A model generated the notes under the pieces. It saw nothing but the letters and a program-made list of their open reading frames with translations, searched no databases and was not told the origin of the DNA. 64,000 nt of DNA from M3007 sp035299505 (GTDB lineage: Bacteria > Bacteroidota > Bacteroidia > Chitinophagales > Saprospiraceae). Positions within the stretch are counted from its first letter, which is position 1. Each line of letters opens with the position of its first letter. The position numbers were made by a program, and so were the translations under genes. The stretch spans positions 66,297 to 130,296 of the forward strand of contig DATGWL010000090.1 of assembly GCA_035299505.1 (NCBI GenBank). The letters run 5' to 3'. Below are positions 24,822 to 33,458 of the stretch, piece after piece.

Positions 24822-25287
24822 ATGAAAACCATGAAATTCTTATTAGGAAGCATCTTGCTTGCCGTCTCTTGCAGCCCAATGTACCGAAAGCCGCTACATT
24901 TCCAACGAGTGGATTATCACGGAAACGATTTCCGAATGGATGGCTTTTATTACAGTAATAGATTCTGTGTATTCCATTTTTATCGGAATGGAGTTGCCTA
25001 TGGGGGAGGTTTTGGCAATGATTTAAATCATTTACTAAGATACTGGAATGCTTTGACCCAAGATCCAAATATTCAGACGCCTATGGGATGGGGCGTATTT
25101 TTAGTAAACTATCCTGAAATAAAACTGGAGCATTGGCACGACGGAGATGCAGGTGCGCGATACCCAACGGCCCAATACTCCGAATGACACAACACTATTG
25201 CTCACTGGTGGACCATTTGGAACAGACACCTTTCATTTTCACGCCATGCCGACAAAGCCTGACAGCACCAATCGTTTCATCAAATAA
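24822..25287 (+). pseudogene. Tandem lipoprotein paralogue with a probable frameshift
   Basis: It starts at ATG 24822 or 24831 with a lipoprotein signal (KFLLGSILLAVSC). The open frame ends at 25187 (PTAQYSE), but the +1 frame continues without a stop to TAA at 25285-25287, reading RPNTPNDTTLLLTGG, then FHFHAMPTKPDSTN and a final RFIK. This continuation has protein-like composition and a plausible C-terminus, so a single base change near 25150-25180 probably broke the gene. It resembles the preceding gene over about 80 residues. The pair looks like a duplicated surface or inner-envelope lipoprotein in decay. Function unknown. Confidence 0.5.
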
Positions 25288-25771
25288 ACATTACCGCAGT
25301 AGTGGATGAAGCAGACCCCAAAGAATGACCTCCTGACTGCCTCACAATTCAGCGGTTTGAATCTACACTCCTGCCACCAAATACTACAATCCAGCAGAAA
25401 CGACTTGTGGAACCCGGCTGCCTGCATCTACCTTTACCTCATCAAATCGCTGCTCAGGATATTAGAACCCAAATGAAGGCCCTTTAACAACCAGTGAACA
25501 ATCTTTTTAACCACTAAAACCCTTAGCTAAATCCCTTAAAACCAAGATGCTGCCATATAATCCCATGTTGCGGACATCCCTCTGTCCGGACCAATTGCAA
25601 CAGCACCAAAAAGCCACTTGACCATTCCCCTCTTCCTTTTGAAACGAAAGGCCATTGGCATCCCACCCATGGCCTTTTTCGTATTTGGCACACAGCAAAG
25701 CCTTTCCTTTGTTGTTCCTGCTTTTATCTTCGCAACAGAAGTCAGAGCTGTTGCTGGAAAACAACCCGTCT
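25288..25771. other. Intergenic region upstream of the LytS-like gene
   Basis: About 480 bases with no convincing gene. The open frame that runs from 25655 into the kinase gene has no protein-like features before 25772. I see no clear promoter match. Confidence 0.5.
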
Positions 25772-26836
25772 ATGCCTCGATTCAAAGACATTGCAGGTTT
25801 CGATGATACCTACATGACCCTTGCCGGTATTCCCCTGGTAAGCGCATTGAGTTTGCTGATTCAGTTCAGTGAGGAGTTTAAGACGGGTAACTGGGCTGTG
25901 TTGGGCCCTTCTATTCCCATTGCATTGTTTTATGTAGCCCTCTTCTGGCTGGCGTTTCGTTGGGTCTACGCCTATCTGGCTTACTATTTTCACGGTTCCG
26001 GTGAAGCTATCAAGCGGGTCAGCGCCCTGATTTTTCTGTTCATGACCACCTATGTCATGTTCGATCGGGTGTTTCTTACGCCCACCGTACAGAAATTTTA
26101 CCCCTGGTGGCACAACGAAGAAGGCTTCTTCACACGTTACCGGATTGCAGCTTTCATTGTAGCCCTGCTTGCCCTGACCATCTACGAAACCTTGTTCTTT
26201 CGAGCCAAAACAACAAGGCTGGAGGCAGAAAAAGTGCAGTTGGCCCGCCAACACGTGGAATCCCAACTGGAAGGATTGCGCAATCAGGTCAATCCGCACT
26301 TTTTGTTCAACAGCCTCAATACCCTCACCTGGCTTATTGCCGACGATGCCGATAAAGCTATCCGCTTCGTCAGGCAGCTCTCCAAGGTTTACCGCTATGT
26401 ACTGGAAAGTCGGGATGCCAGAATCATCCTGCTGAGTGAAGAACTGGATTTCATGAAATCCTACGTTTTTTTGCTCAACGAGCGCTTTGGCGCTAACCTG
26501 AGGGTAAAAATGGATGGCCTGGAGTCTTACAGCCAACTGGCCATCGTTCCCTTGTCTATGCAGATGTTGTTCGAAAATGCCATTAAACACAATGTCATTT
26601 CCGCTCAAAAACCGCTTACCATTGAAGTTTTTGTCCAAAAAAATCCCGCTGGAGAACCCATGATGGTAATGCGGAATAACCTCCAGCAAAAAAAACAAGT
26701 GATGGAAAGCACCGGTGTCGGACTGGAAAACATCCGGGAGCGTTACAGAATCCTTACCGGCCGGGATGTAGAAGTTATTGTATCTTCACAATACTTCACC
26801 GTAGCCCTGCCTTTGCTAACCCTGGAGCAGATTTAA
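25772..26836 (+). CDS. LytS/YehU-type sensor histidine kinase
   Basis: About 354 residues from ATG 25772 (MPRFKDIAGFDD). Four transmembrane helices fill the first 150 residues, then a short coiled coil (AKTTRLEAEKVQLARQ). The His_kinase domain has LRNQVNPHFLFNSLNTL with the phospho-accepting histidine, the N box ENAIKHN and the G box GVGLENIRERY. It probably autophosphorylates and passes the phosphate to the LytTR regulator encoded ten bases downstream. No extracellular sensor domain is present, so the stimulus may be in the membrane. The upstream extension of the frame is not used because it lacks any similarity. Confidence 0.9.
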   Translation: MPRFKDIAGFDDTYMTLAGIPLVSALSLLIQFSEEFKTGNWAVLGPSIPIALFYVALFWLAFRWVYAYLAYYFHGSGEAIKRVSALIFLFMTTYVMFDRVFLTPTVQKFYPWWHNEEGFFTRYRIAAFIVALLALTIYETLFFRAKTTRLEAEKVQLARQHVESQLEGLRNQVNPHFLFNSLNTLTWLIADDADKAIRFVRQLSKVYRYVLESRDARIILLSEELDFMKSYVFLLNERFGANLRVKMDGLESYSQLAIVPLSMQMLFENAIKHNVISAQKPLTIEVFVQKNPAGEPMMVMRNNLQQKKQVMESTGVGLENIRERYRILTGRDVEVIVSSQYFTVALPLLTLEQI

Positions 26837-26846
26837 GTAACAGACT

Positions 26847-27602
26847 ATGAAAATCCTGATCATCGAAGACGAACAACCTGCTGCACGCCAATTGGCCAAG
26901 TTGCTTTCTGAACTGGAAAACGGCAATAACCAGATATTGGAAACACTGGATAGCGTGGAAGCTGCCGTGCACTGGCTGCGCACCTTTACCCCGCCGGACC
27001 TGATCTTTATGGATATTCAGGTGGCCGACGGGCTCAGTTTCGATATTTTTAAACAGGTGGAAGTGAAGTCTCCGGTCATTTTTACCACCGCATTTGATCA
27101 GTATGCCGTAAGGGCTTTTCGGGTAAATGCCGTTGATTATCTGCTCAAACCGGTTGATCCTGATGAACTGCAAATGGCCATCGATAAGGTGATGAACAAA
27201 CAAAAAGCAGTGTCGGTTGGGCTTGAACTGGAGGCCTTGGAGCGTTTTTTTGATAAAAAGGAATACAAAGACAGGTTCTTGATTAAAAGCGGCGCCAATT
27301 TCGGTTTCCTGCAAACCGCCGATGTAGCCTTTTTCCGCTCCGATAACAGCATTACCCAGGCTTTCACCAAACAGGGGAAAAGTCCTGTAGTGGAACATAC
27401 CCTGGACGAACTGGAGTCGCTGCTCAATCCAAAAGACTTTTTCCGCATCAACCGCAATATGTTGATTTCTCTGGGCGCTATCCAAAAAATCAGCCCATAC
27501 CTCAATGGCCGGCTTGTACTGGAAACCGCACCCAGCGTCAAATCCGAAGTAATTGTCAGTCGCGAAAAAGTAGCCGAATTTAAGGTTTGGCTGGGGGGAT
27601 AA
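26847..27602 (+). CDS. LytTR family response regulator
   Basis: A 251-residue regulator. The receiver domain (1-120) has EDEQPAARQL, the phosphorylation site in DLIFMDIQVADG, and the lysine in YLLKPVD. The C-terminal LytTR DNA-binding domain (about 150-250) has DRFLIKSGANFGFLQTADVAFF, LDELESLLNPKDFFRINRNMLI and the closing VIVSREKVAEFKVWL. It is the partner of the upstream kinase. Its 3' end contains the -33 element of the next gene's promoter. Confidence 0.93.
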   Translation: MKILIIEDEQPAARQLAKLLSELENGNNQILETLDSVEAAVHWLRTFTPPDLIFMDIQVADGLSFDIFKQVEVKSPVIFTTAFDQYAVRAFRVNAVDYLLKPVDPDELQMAIDKVMNKQKAVSVGLELEALERFFDKKEYKDRFLIKSGANFGFLQTADVAFFRSDNSITQAFTKQGKSPVVEHTLDELESLLNPKDFFRINRNMLISLGAIQKISPYLNGRLVLETAPSVKSEVIVSREKVAEFKVWLGG

Positions 27603-27617
27603 AGGGGGTACCTTTGC
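27586..27617 (+). promoter_or_regulatory. Promoter of the EamA-family gene
   Basis: TTTG (27586-27589), 20 bases, then TACCTTTG (27610-27617): a full match to the Bacteroidota promoter pattern. The -33 lies inside the lytT-like coding sequence. The predicted start site is about ten bases before the ATG at 27635, giving a very short leader. Confidence 0.65.
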
Positions 27618-27634
27618 CCCGAATTTTTTTGTCT

Positions 27635-28507
27635 ATGCTGTTCGTCTTATTAACGGTGCTTTGCTCTGTAGCACTGGGATTTCTGTTTAAACTCTTCGGC
27701 CGCTGGGGTGTCGACGGTTTTCAGGCCATACTATTCAATTACATCACTTGTGTTCTGTGCGGTTGGATTCACCTGGGGCACTTTCCGGTGCAGCTTGCCC
27801 ATATGAATACCCCCTGGATGCCCTACGCCCTGGTGCTGGGAGTCATTTTTATCAGTGGCTTCAACATGGCCGAACAAACAGTTCGCCATTTCGGGGTAAC
27901 GATTGGGCAAATAATGCAAAAAATGTCCATTCTGATGACCGTTCCCTTCGCCATTCTGGCCTATGGTGAATCTGCAGGATGGGCTAAAATGCTCGGTTTT
28001 GTGCTAGCCCTGGCCTCCATTATTCTGGTAAACTGGCCCAAACAAACCGAGCCGGATTCTGCGCCCCAACGCCATAAAAACCTGCTCTGGATTCCGATAC
28101 TCACCTGGGCATTGTCTGGTTTGCTGGAAGTCTTGCTCGTAAGGGTTCAAAATGAGGGCCTTACCGATACCGGAAATCCTACTTTTATCATCCACATTTT
28201 TGCTACAGCAGGCATCATCGGACTGGTGCTGGCCTCCCTGGGCTGGTGGACCGGGCGTTTGCAGTGGAGCTGGAAAAATGTGGCAGGAGGTATTTTGCTC
28301 GGTATTCCCAACTACGGCTCCATGGTTTTTATGCTATGGGCGCTGAACAGCGGACTGGAAGGGTCATTCGTTTTCCCGGTTGCCAATGTGGGCATCATTT
28401 TATTTACAACCATTGGCGCGGTAACGTTGTTTCGTGAAAAACTCACGCCCGTAAACTGGCTTGGCATCGGCTTCGCGCTGGGCGCCATAGCACTGATTTC
28501 TTCCTGA
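27635..28507 (+). CDS. EamA/DMT-superfamily transporter
   Basis: About 290 residues with ten hydrophobic helices in two halves, as in drug/metabolite transporters of the EamA type. The first half ends LGFVLALASIILVNWPKQ, the second ends NWLGIGFALGAIALISS, both typical family closing helices. The substrate is unknown. The chosen ATG at 27635 follows a promoter by 18 bases; the longer frame from 27587 would overlap that promoter and the lytT-like gene. Confidence 0.8.
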   Translation: MLFVLLTVLCSVALGFLFKLFGRWGVDGFQAILFNYITCVLCGWIHLGHFPVQLAHMNTPWMPYALVLGVIFISGFNMAEQTVRHFGVTIGQIMQKMSILMTVPFAILAYGESAGWAKMLGFVLALASIILVNWPKQTEPDSAPQRHKNLLWIPILTWALSGLLEVLLVRVQNEGLTDTGNPTFIIHIFATAGIIGLVLASLGWWTGRLQWSWKNVAGGILLGIPNYGSMVFMLWALNSGLEGSFVFPVANVGIILFTTIGAVTLFREKLTPVNWLGIGFALGAIALISS

Positions 28508-28508
28508 T

Positions 28509-29108
28509 ATGACGAACAACAACCCGAACGAGTTCCTCTTTCATCCAAAGAATGTGATGTTGTTTATCCTCTTGTTTGGGTTGGCATTTTTGTTCCTGGC
28601 CCTTACCATTGCCTATGTGTACATTCGCGTAACCAACGGTGTGCCACCCGTGAAAGTGCCGGCTTTGTTCGTAGTAAATACCTTGATCCTGGTGGGCAGT
28701 AGCTGGACAATGATACGCGCCAAAAAGTGTTATCTGGCCGACGATACACAGGGATACCAGCAAAACCTGCTGTATACCCTGGTTTTGTCCGGATTTTTTA
28801 CCGCCATGCAGGCTGTCGCCTGGTATTGGCTGTTTCAGCAAAATATTTACCTGAATTCGTCTACCACCATTGGTTTTCTGTACGTAATCTCGTTCGTACA
28901 CCTGGCACACGTATTGGCCGGCTTGCCCTTCCTGGTCAGGTTTTACCGCGCAGCCAAAAAATACATGATAGATCCGGTAACGGTTTTGGTCTACTTCTCC
29001 GACCCCGGAAAAAGACTGGGTCTGCGTCTGCTAACTATCTATTGGCATTTTCTGGATATCCTCTGGATCTATCTGGTGTTGTTTTTTGCCATCAATCAGC
29101 TGTTTTAA
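28509..29108 (+). CDS. Heme-copper oxidase subunit III-like protein
   Basis: A 199-residue membrane protein with five helices, the short five-helix form of cytochrome oxidase subunit III. Motifs: FLALTIAYVYIRV, GFFTAMQAVAWYW, FLYVISFVHLAHVLAGLPFL and the closing TIYWHFLDILWIYLVLFF, where the family has Y-W-H-F-x-D-x-x-W. Subunit III stabilises the catalytic subunit and does not carry the haem. No catalytic subunit is in the window, so it is an orphan. It starts one base after the EamA stop, suggesting co-transcription, and its stop codon directly abuts the stop of the convergent pentapeptide gene. Confidence 0.85.
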   Translation: MTNNNPNEFLFHPKNVMLFILLFGLAFLFLALTIAYVYIRVTNGVPPVKVPALFVVNTLILVGSSWTMIRAKKCYLADDTQGYQQNLLYTLVLSGFFTAMQAVAWYWLFQQNIYLNSSTTIGFLYVISFVHLAHVLAGLPFLVRFYRAAKKYMIDPVTVLVYFSDPGKRLGLRLLTIYWHFLDILWIYLVLFFAINQLF

Positions 29109-30461
29109 TTACTTTTTCAACAGCAAATACTGGTACCCCAGGCGGGTTTGAACAGAGTCTACCCGATAATGGGTTTGCAGATAATGCAAGCCTCGAATGG
29201 TATCTGCCCCCATCGCTTCAAGCCTTGATATCCAGTCGTATTCATTCACTACCACACTGTCCAGTTCAGCCTGTTCAAAACGGGCTTTGAGTATGGCAGC
29301 CCCGGAGAGGTCTGCACCGGAAAGCAGGGCGCTTGCAAAATGGGTTTGGGTCATTTTGGCCCCGGAGAGGTTGGCATCCTGAAGTTTGGCCCCGTAAAAA
29401 TTAGCCTGCGATAAATCTGCCGATTCCAGATAAGCACGCTGCAAATTGGTTTGCCTGAGTCGGGCATCCTTCAGTACGGCGCGTGCCAGAATGGCATCAG
29501 ACAGATCGGCGCCACTGAGGTCGGCCTGACTAAAATCTGTTTCATCCAGGGTAGCGCCGGCCAAATCTGCCCTGCTCAGGTTAATGCCATTCAGGTATTC
29601 TCCGGACAAAACAGCGCCTTTCAGATCGGCAGCGGAGAAATCCGAAAATTGGAAGATTTTGCGCAGGGTTCCTTTGTCTATCTGACTGTTTACGATACTT
29701 ACCAGCAGCTGTCCGCGCTCCGGACTCAACTCCCGGCTCACCAGTGAATCGCTCTCCAAATATCGGTATGGACGCAAACTCTTGCTCAGCGCTACCACCC
29801 GACCAATAATTTGCGGGGAAAGATCCCGCACTCCGGGCTGCCCAACGTCGTTTTTAAGCTCCCGGTCCATGGCATCGAGCAAATTCCCCATCAAAAAAAT
29901 GAGCGAACTGCGCCGGTCAGCCTCCTGCAGGTAGGTTTGCTGGTCAAGGCGGTAGTTCTGACTTTGCAATAGGATGTTTTGTTGGGTGAGCAATTTATTC
30001 TGGTTATACAACAACATAGTGCCCAGAATGCCCCCAAAGCCCACAAACAACATCTGAAACACCATCAAAATCCAGCGCCTGAAGCTCATCCAGGAATACC
30101 AGGCAAAAATTTTGGTAAACAGGGCGTCAAAGTTCCCCCGCGCCTCGGTGAACTGGCGGTTCCAGGCATGCAGAAACAGCTGCTGGGCATTGTCTTTTAC
30201 ATCGCCCAAGTCGGTGTCTGACACCCCGAACAACTTGTGCAACACCTTTTCCTTGTTCTGCACCAGGATGAAGGCAATGGCGGCTACGATTACCACCATT
30301 GCTACAAAGCCGATGATCATTTCCATCACGTGGTCTTCCAGCGCGCTCAGTCCGGTTAAAGAAATGACCGCTCCGATCAGTATCCCGATCAGCAAGGCTA
30401 CAATGGTGCGTGATAAAATGTCTACACGCTGACTTGCTTTAGGTTCGTTTGAATCAGCCAT
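29109..30461 (-). CDS. Membrane-anchored pentapeptide-repeat protein
   Basis: A 450-residue protein. Two transmembrane helices lie at about 20-40 and 45-65, and a third hydrophobic stretch at about 130-150 (ILMVFQMLFVGFGGILGTMLL), followed by a glutamine-rich coiled coil. Residues about 265-410 carry some 25 pentapeptides of the A(D/N)LxX type (LSRADLAGATLDETDFSQAD), predicted to form a right-handed square beta helix. The role of such proteins is mostly unknown; some mimic DNA. The C-terminal 40 residues are not repetitive. Confidence 0.8.
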   Translation of the reverse strand: MADSNEPKASQRVDILSRTIVALLIGILIGAVISLTGLSALEDHVMEMIIGFVAMVVIVAAIAFILVQNKEKVLHKLFGVSDTDLGDVKDNAQQLFLHAWNRQFTEARGNFDALFTKIFAWYSWMSFRRWILMVFQMLFVGFGGILGTMLLYNQNKLLTQQNILLQSQNYRLDQQTYLQEADRRSSLIFLMGNLLDAMDRELKNDVGQPGVRDLSPQIIGRVVALSKSLRPYRYLESDSLVSRELSPERGQLLVSIVNSQIDKGTLRKIFQFSDFSAADLKGAVLSGEYLNGINLSRADLAGATLDETDFSQADLSGADLSDAILARAVLKDARLRQTNLQRAYLESADLSQANFYGAKLQDANLSGAKMTQTHFASALLSGADLSGAAILKARFEQAELDSVVVNEYDWISRLEAMGADTIRGLHYLQTHYRVDSVQTRLGYQYLLLKK

Positions 30462-30500
30462 AATGCGGCAAATGTCATCATTTTCCCGTCAAGGTTGTCA

Positions 30501-30542
30501 AAACAAAAACGTCTTTATCCGGCCGAAGCTGAATAAAGACGT
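30501..30542 (-). terminator. Intrinsic terminator of slyD
   Basis: ACGTCTTTAT (30509-30518) pairs with ATAAAGACGT (30533-30542); the minus strand continues with TTTTTGTTTT (30501-30510). It is 26 bases beyond the slyD stop. Confidence 0.8.
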
Positions 30543-30568
30543 CTAAAATGTATCGTTTTTACACCAAA

Positions 30569-31075
30569 TCAGTGGTGGTGGCCACCCGGACCATGAACGT
30601 GGCCATGTTCCAGTTCGCTTGGGTCTGCATCGCGTACGGAATCCACATGTCCGGTGAAGAACAGGTCAACACCAGCCATTGGGTGGTTGAAATCAAGTTT
30701 CACCGTCTCCAGACCAACATGAGCTACCATGCCCTGAAGGCGGTTGCCTTCCTGATCCTGCAGCGGCAATACATTGCCTACCTCAAGGAGGCCGTCTGGA
30801 ATTTTGCCCTCGTGCTCAAATATTTGTTTGGGAACTTCTACCAATGCGGTTTCATCGTATTCACCGTAGGCTTCTGCCGCAGGGATACCAAATGCAAAGG
30901 TGTCGCCAGTTTTCAAACCGGCCAGATTGGCTTCAAACGCCGGAATCATCATGCCGATACCGTAGATAAAAACAAGCGGCGCTCCGCCTTGAGTGGTTTC
31001 AACGAGTTGTCCCTCTGCGGTACCCTCGTTGAGCGTGTAGTGTACGGACACTACCTTTTTAGATTCAATAGTCAT
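30569..31075 (-). CDS. slyD: FKBP-type peptidyl-prolyl isomerase, SlyD type
   Basis: A 168-residue cytosolic folding helper. It has the FKBP core interrupted by an insert-in-flap domain, as in SlyD: VVSVHYTLNEGTAEGQLVET, PLVFIYGIGMMIPAFEANLAGLKTGD, then IPAAEAYGEYDE, and LDFNHPMAG. The tail is histidine-rich (ELEHGHVHGPGGHHH), which in SlyD proteins binds nickel and other metals. It catalyses proline isomerisation and may help metalloenzyme maturation. It is divergent from ald and has its own terminator. Confidence 0.92.
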   Translation of the reverse strand: MTIESKKVVSVHYTLNEGTAEGQLVETTQGGAPLVFIYGIGMMIPAFEANLAGLKTGDTFAFGIPAAEAYGEYDETALVEVPKQIFEHEGKIPDGLLEVGNVLPLQDQEGNRLQGMVAHVGLETVKLDFNHPMAGVDLFFTGHVDSVRDADPSELEHGHVHGPGGHHH

Positions 31076-31252
31076 TGAAAATCAGAATGTTGAAAAGAGT
31101 TTGCCCCAATCATCTGGAGCGCAAAAATGTAATTTTCGGGGCGGAGAAAAAGATATCCACGGCGAAAAGCGCTGCAAAGGTAAGGGGTTTTTCATTCCCA
31201 AATGGCCTAACTTCCGATACCTAACCCTAAATGCCAAGTTCGGCAACCGATC

Positions 31253-31284
31253 TTCCGGGAATATTTCCGGAAATACTACCTTTG
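31253..31284 (+). promoter_or_regulatory. ald promoter box with overlapping palindromic operator
   Basis: TACCTTTG (31277-31284) is a consensus -7 box 44 bases before the ald ATG. Directly upstream lies the palindrome TTCCGGGAATATTTCCGGAA (31253-31272), symmetric except for one pair, covering the -33 position where no TTG is seen. This looks like a regulator site, with an activator or repressor bound next to the polymerase. Confidence 0.5.
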
Positions 31285-31327
31285 CCCGGCTAAATTAACA
31301 TTCTCTAACCAACAATACTCTGAGCAC

Positions 31328-32443
31328 ATGATCATTGGCGTACCAAAAGAAATAAAAAGCAACGAAAACCGGGTTGCCCTCACTCCTGCAGGGGCCATGG
31401 AATTTACCCGCCGTGGCCACACCGTATTGGTTCAAAGCACTGCTGGTGTAGGCAGCGGCTTTGAAGATAAAGACTATACCGATGCCGGCGCCCAAATCCT
31501 GGCTACTGCTGAAGAAGTTTGGACCAAGGCGGAAATGATCATGAAGGTGAAAGAGCCTATCAAGGAAGAATATGCCCGTTGCCGCGAAAACCAATTGATC
31601 TTTACGTACTTCCACTTTGCTTCCAGTGAAGAGCTGACCAAAGCCATGATTGCCAGTAAATCTGTTTGCCTGGCTTATGAAACAGTAGAAACCAAAGATC
31701 GCCAGTTGCCACTGCTCATCCCTATGTCGGAAGTAGCCGGCCGTATGGCTATCCAGGAAGGCGCCAAATACCTGGAAAAACCGGTTAAAGGTCGCGGCGT
31801 TTTGCTGGGCGGCGTACCAGGTGTTCCTCCTGGCAAAGTACTGGTTATTGGTGGCGGTATCGTGGGTACACAAGCTGCTAAGATGGCTGCCGGCCTGGGA
31901 GCTATGGTTACCATCCTCGACGTTAACCTCACGCGCCTGCGCTACCTCAGCGACGTAATGCCTGCTAACGTGGTAACGGAATACTCCAACGAGTACAATA
32001 TCCGTCGCCTCATTCAAAACCACGATCTTGTGGTAGGTGCGGTATTGCTGCCTGGCGCCAAAGCGCCAAACCTCATTACCCGCGACATGCTGAAACTCAT
32101 GCGTCCGGGAACCGTGGTGGTTGACGTAGCTGTAGATCAGGGCGGTTGCATCGAAACCACCCGTCCTACCACCCACGCTGATCCAATCTACATCATCGAC
32201 GATGTGGTGCACTACTGCGTGGCCAACATGCCGGGCGCCGTACCGTTCACTTCCACCGTTGCGCTTACCAATGCCACCCTGCCATATGCCCTGCAACTGG
32301 CAGAAAAAGGCTGGAAAAAAGCCTGTGCTGAAAACGGCGAGCTCAAACTCGGCCTCAATGTAGTAGGCGGTAAAGTAGTATATAAAGGTGTAGCCGATGC
32401 TTTCGGCCTCCCGCTGCATACCGTTGACTCCGTAATGGGTTGA
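31328..32443 (+). CDS. ald: Alanine dehydrogenase
   Basis: A 371-residue NAD-dependent enzyme that interconverts alanine with pyruvate and ammonia. It opens MIIGVPKEIKSNENRVALTP, the AlaDH/PNT signature, with the active-site lysine in MKVKEP and histidine in FTYFHFA. The nucleotide site is VLVIGGGIVGTQAAKMAAGLGA. Length and motifs match hexameric AlaDHs exactly. It is monocistronic between a promoter and a strong terminator. Codon use is biased in the manner of highly expressed genes. Confidence 0.96.
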   Translation: MIIGVPKEIKSNENRVALTPAGAMEFTRRGHTVLVQSTAGVGSGFEDKDYTDAGAQILATAEEVWTKAEMIMKVKEPIKEEYARCRENQLIFTYFHFASSEELTKAMIASKSVCLAYETVETKDRQLPLLIPMSEVAGRMAIQEGAKYLEKPVKGRGVLLGGVPGVPPGKVLVIGGGIVGTQAAKMAAGLGAMVTILDVNLTRLRYLSDVMPANVVTEYSNEYNIRRLIQNHDLVVGAVLLPGAKAPNLITRDMLKLMRPGTVVVDVAVDQGGCIETTRPTTHADPIYIIDDVVHYCVANMPGAVPFTSTVALTNATLPYALQLAEKGWKKACAENGELKLGLNVVGGKVVYKGVADAFGLPLHTVDSVMG

Positions 32444-32463
32444 TTTCCGGCTTACATATTTTG

Positions 32464-32506
32464 AAAACTTCCCGAAAGACGTGAACTTTCGGGAAGTTTT
32501 TGTTTT
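32464..32506 (+). terminator. Intrinsic terminator of ald
   Basis: AAAACTTCCCGAAAG (32464-32478) and CTTTCGGGAAGTTTT (32486-32500) form a 15-bp stem with a 7-base loop, followed by TGTTTTTT. Confidence 0.9.
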
Positions 32507-32545
32507 TTATGATTTGCCCCCCCAAGCAGCCCAAATTTAATCACC

Positions 32546-33454
32546 ATGAAATACTTCATTCTCCTGCTTAAACTGGCCATATTTACGGTGTTGGTGCTAA
32601 TCCGTCTGGGAGAATGGGATGTCACGCATTTCTACAGCTGGTCCAAATACCGTTCAGCACTGGATTACTATGTCATAACCCTGGCTAGTATTGCCCTATT
32701 CCTGATGCTGTTGGACTTTATTCAGTTTGCCACAACCCGCTGGTACCGCCGCCGGCACAAGATTACCCGGGATGACAACTTTATTATTGGTGTTGGACAG
32801 ATATATCAACTCCTGCTGGTGGTTGGTATTGTAGTGGGTATTCTGTCGCTTTTCCGAATTGATGTCCGGCAGCTGTTTACCTCGCTTTCCATCATTTTTG
32901 CCGGTATTGCCATCCTCACCAAGGATTACATCACCAATATGATCAATGGCATGATCATCACTTTCTCCGGCCAGCTCAGCATCGGAGATAATGTGCGAAT
33001 TGGAGAACATCGCGGCAAAATCATTGATATTACCCTGCAAAACATCCATCTCCTGAACGACGACGACGATGTGATCTACATCCCAAACTCCATGTTGCTC
33101 ACTATAGAGGTGGTAAACTACACCAAACGGGAAATCAAGCGCTCCAGCATAGAGTTTGAAATTGACCTCAAACACCTGAAAACCGTGGAAGAAATGGAAA
33201 CCATGCTGATAGATACCATCAGCCCTTTCTCTGAGATGATTCAGCCTGACTCCTATTACCTGCGTATCGCAGAAGTGAAAAAGGATATGGTTTCCATGAA
33301 ATTCCAGTACATTCTGAAAGAACCCAACAAGGAACTTGATCGCCAGATCAGGCGCAAAGCCATCCGCCGACTGGTGGAAATCATCAGCGAAAGGGAAAAA
33401 GTAGCCGACCAAATTCCGGATCTGCCAGACATGCCCGGTCACGCTGTAATTTAA
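32546..33454 (+). CDS. MscS-type mechanosensitive channel
   Basis: A 302-residue membrane protein. Three or four transmembrane helices lead to the pore-lining helix SLSIIFAGIAILTKDYITNMINGMII and the beta domain SIGDNVRIGEHRGKIIDITLQNIHLL, the hallmark of the MscS family. The C-terminal alpha/beta domain follows. Such channels release solutes upon osmotic down-shock. The next gene starts four bases after its stop, so the two are probably co-transcribed. Confidence 0.88.
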   Translation: MKYFILLLKLAIFTVLVLIRLGEWDVTHFYSWSKYRSALDYYVITLASIALFLMLLDFIQFATTRWYRRRHKITRDDNFIIGVGQIYQLLLVVGIVVGILSLFRIDVRQLFTSLSIIFAGIAILTKDYITNMINGMIITFSGQLSIGDNVRIGEHRGKIIDITLQNIHLLNDDDDVIYIPNSMLLTIEVVNYTKREIKRSSIEFEIDLKHLKTVEEMETMLIDTISPFSEMIQPDSYYLRIAEVKKDMVSMKFQYILKEPNKELDRQIRRKAIRRLVEIISEREKVADQIPDLPDMPGHAVI

Positions 33455-33458
33455 AACC

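Noticed and set aside
25655..25771. N-terminal 39 codons of the LytS-like frame
   Set aside because: Not protein-like and not needed for the first transmembrane helix; the ATG at 25772 gives a normal family N-terminus.
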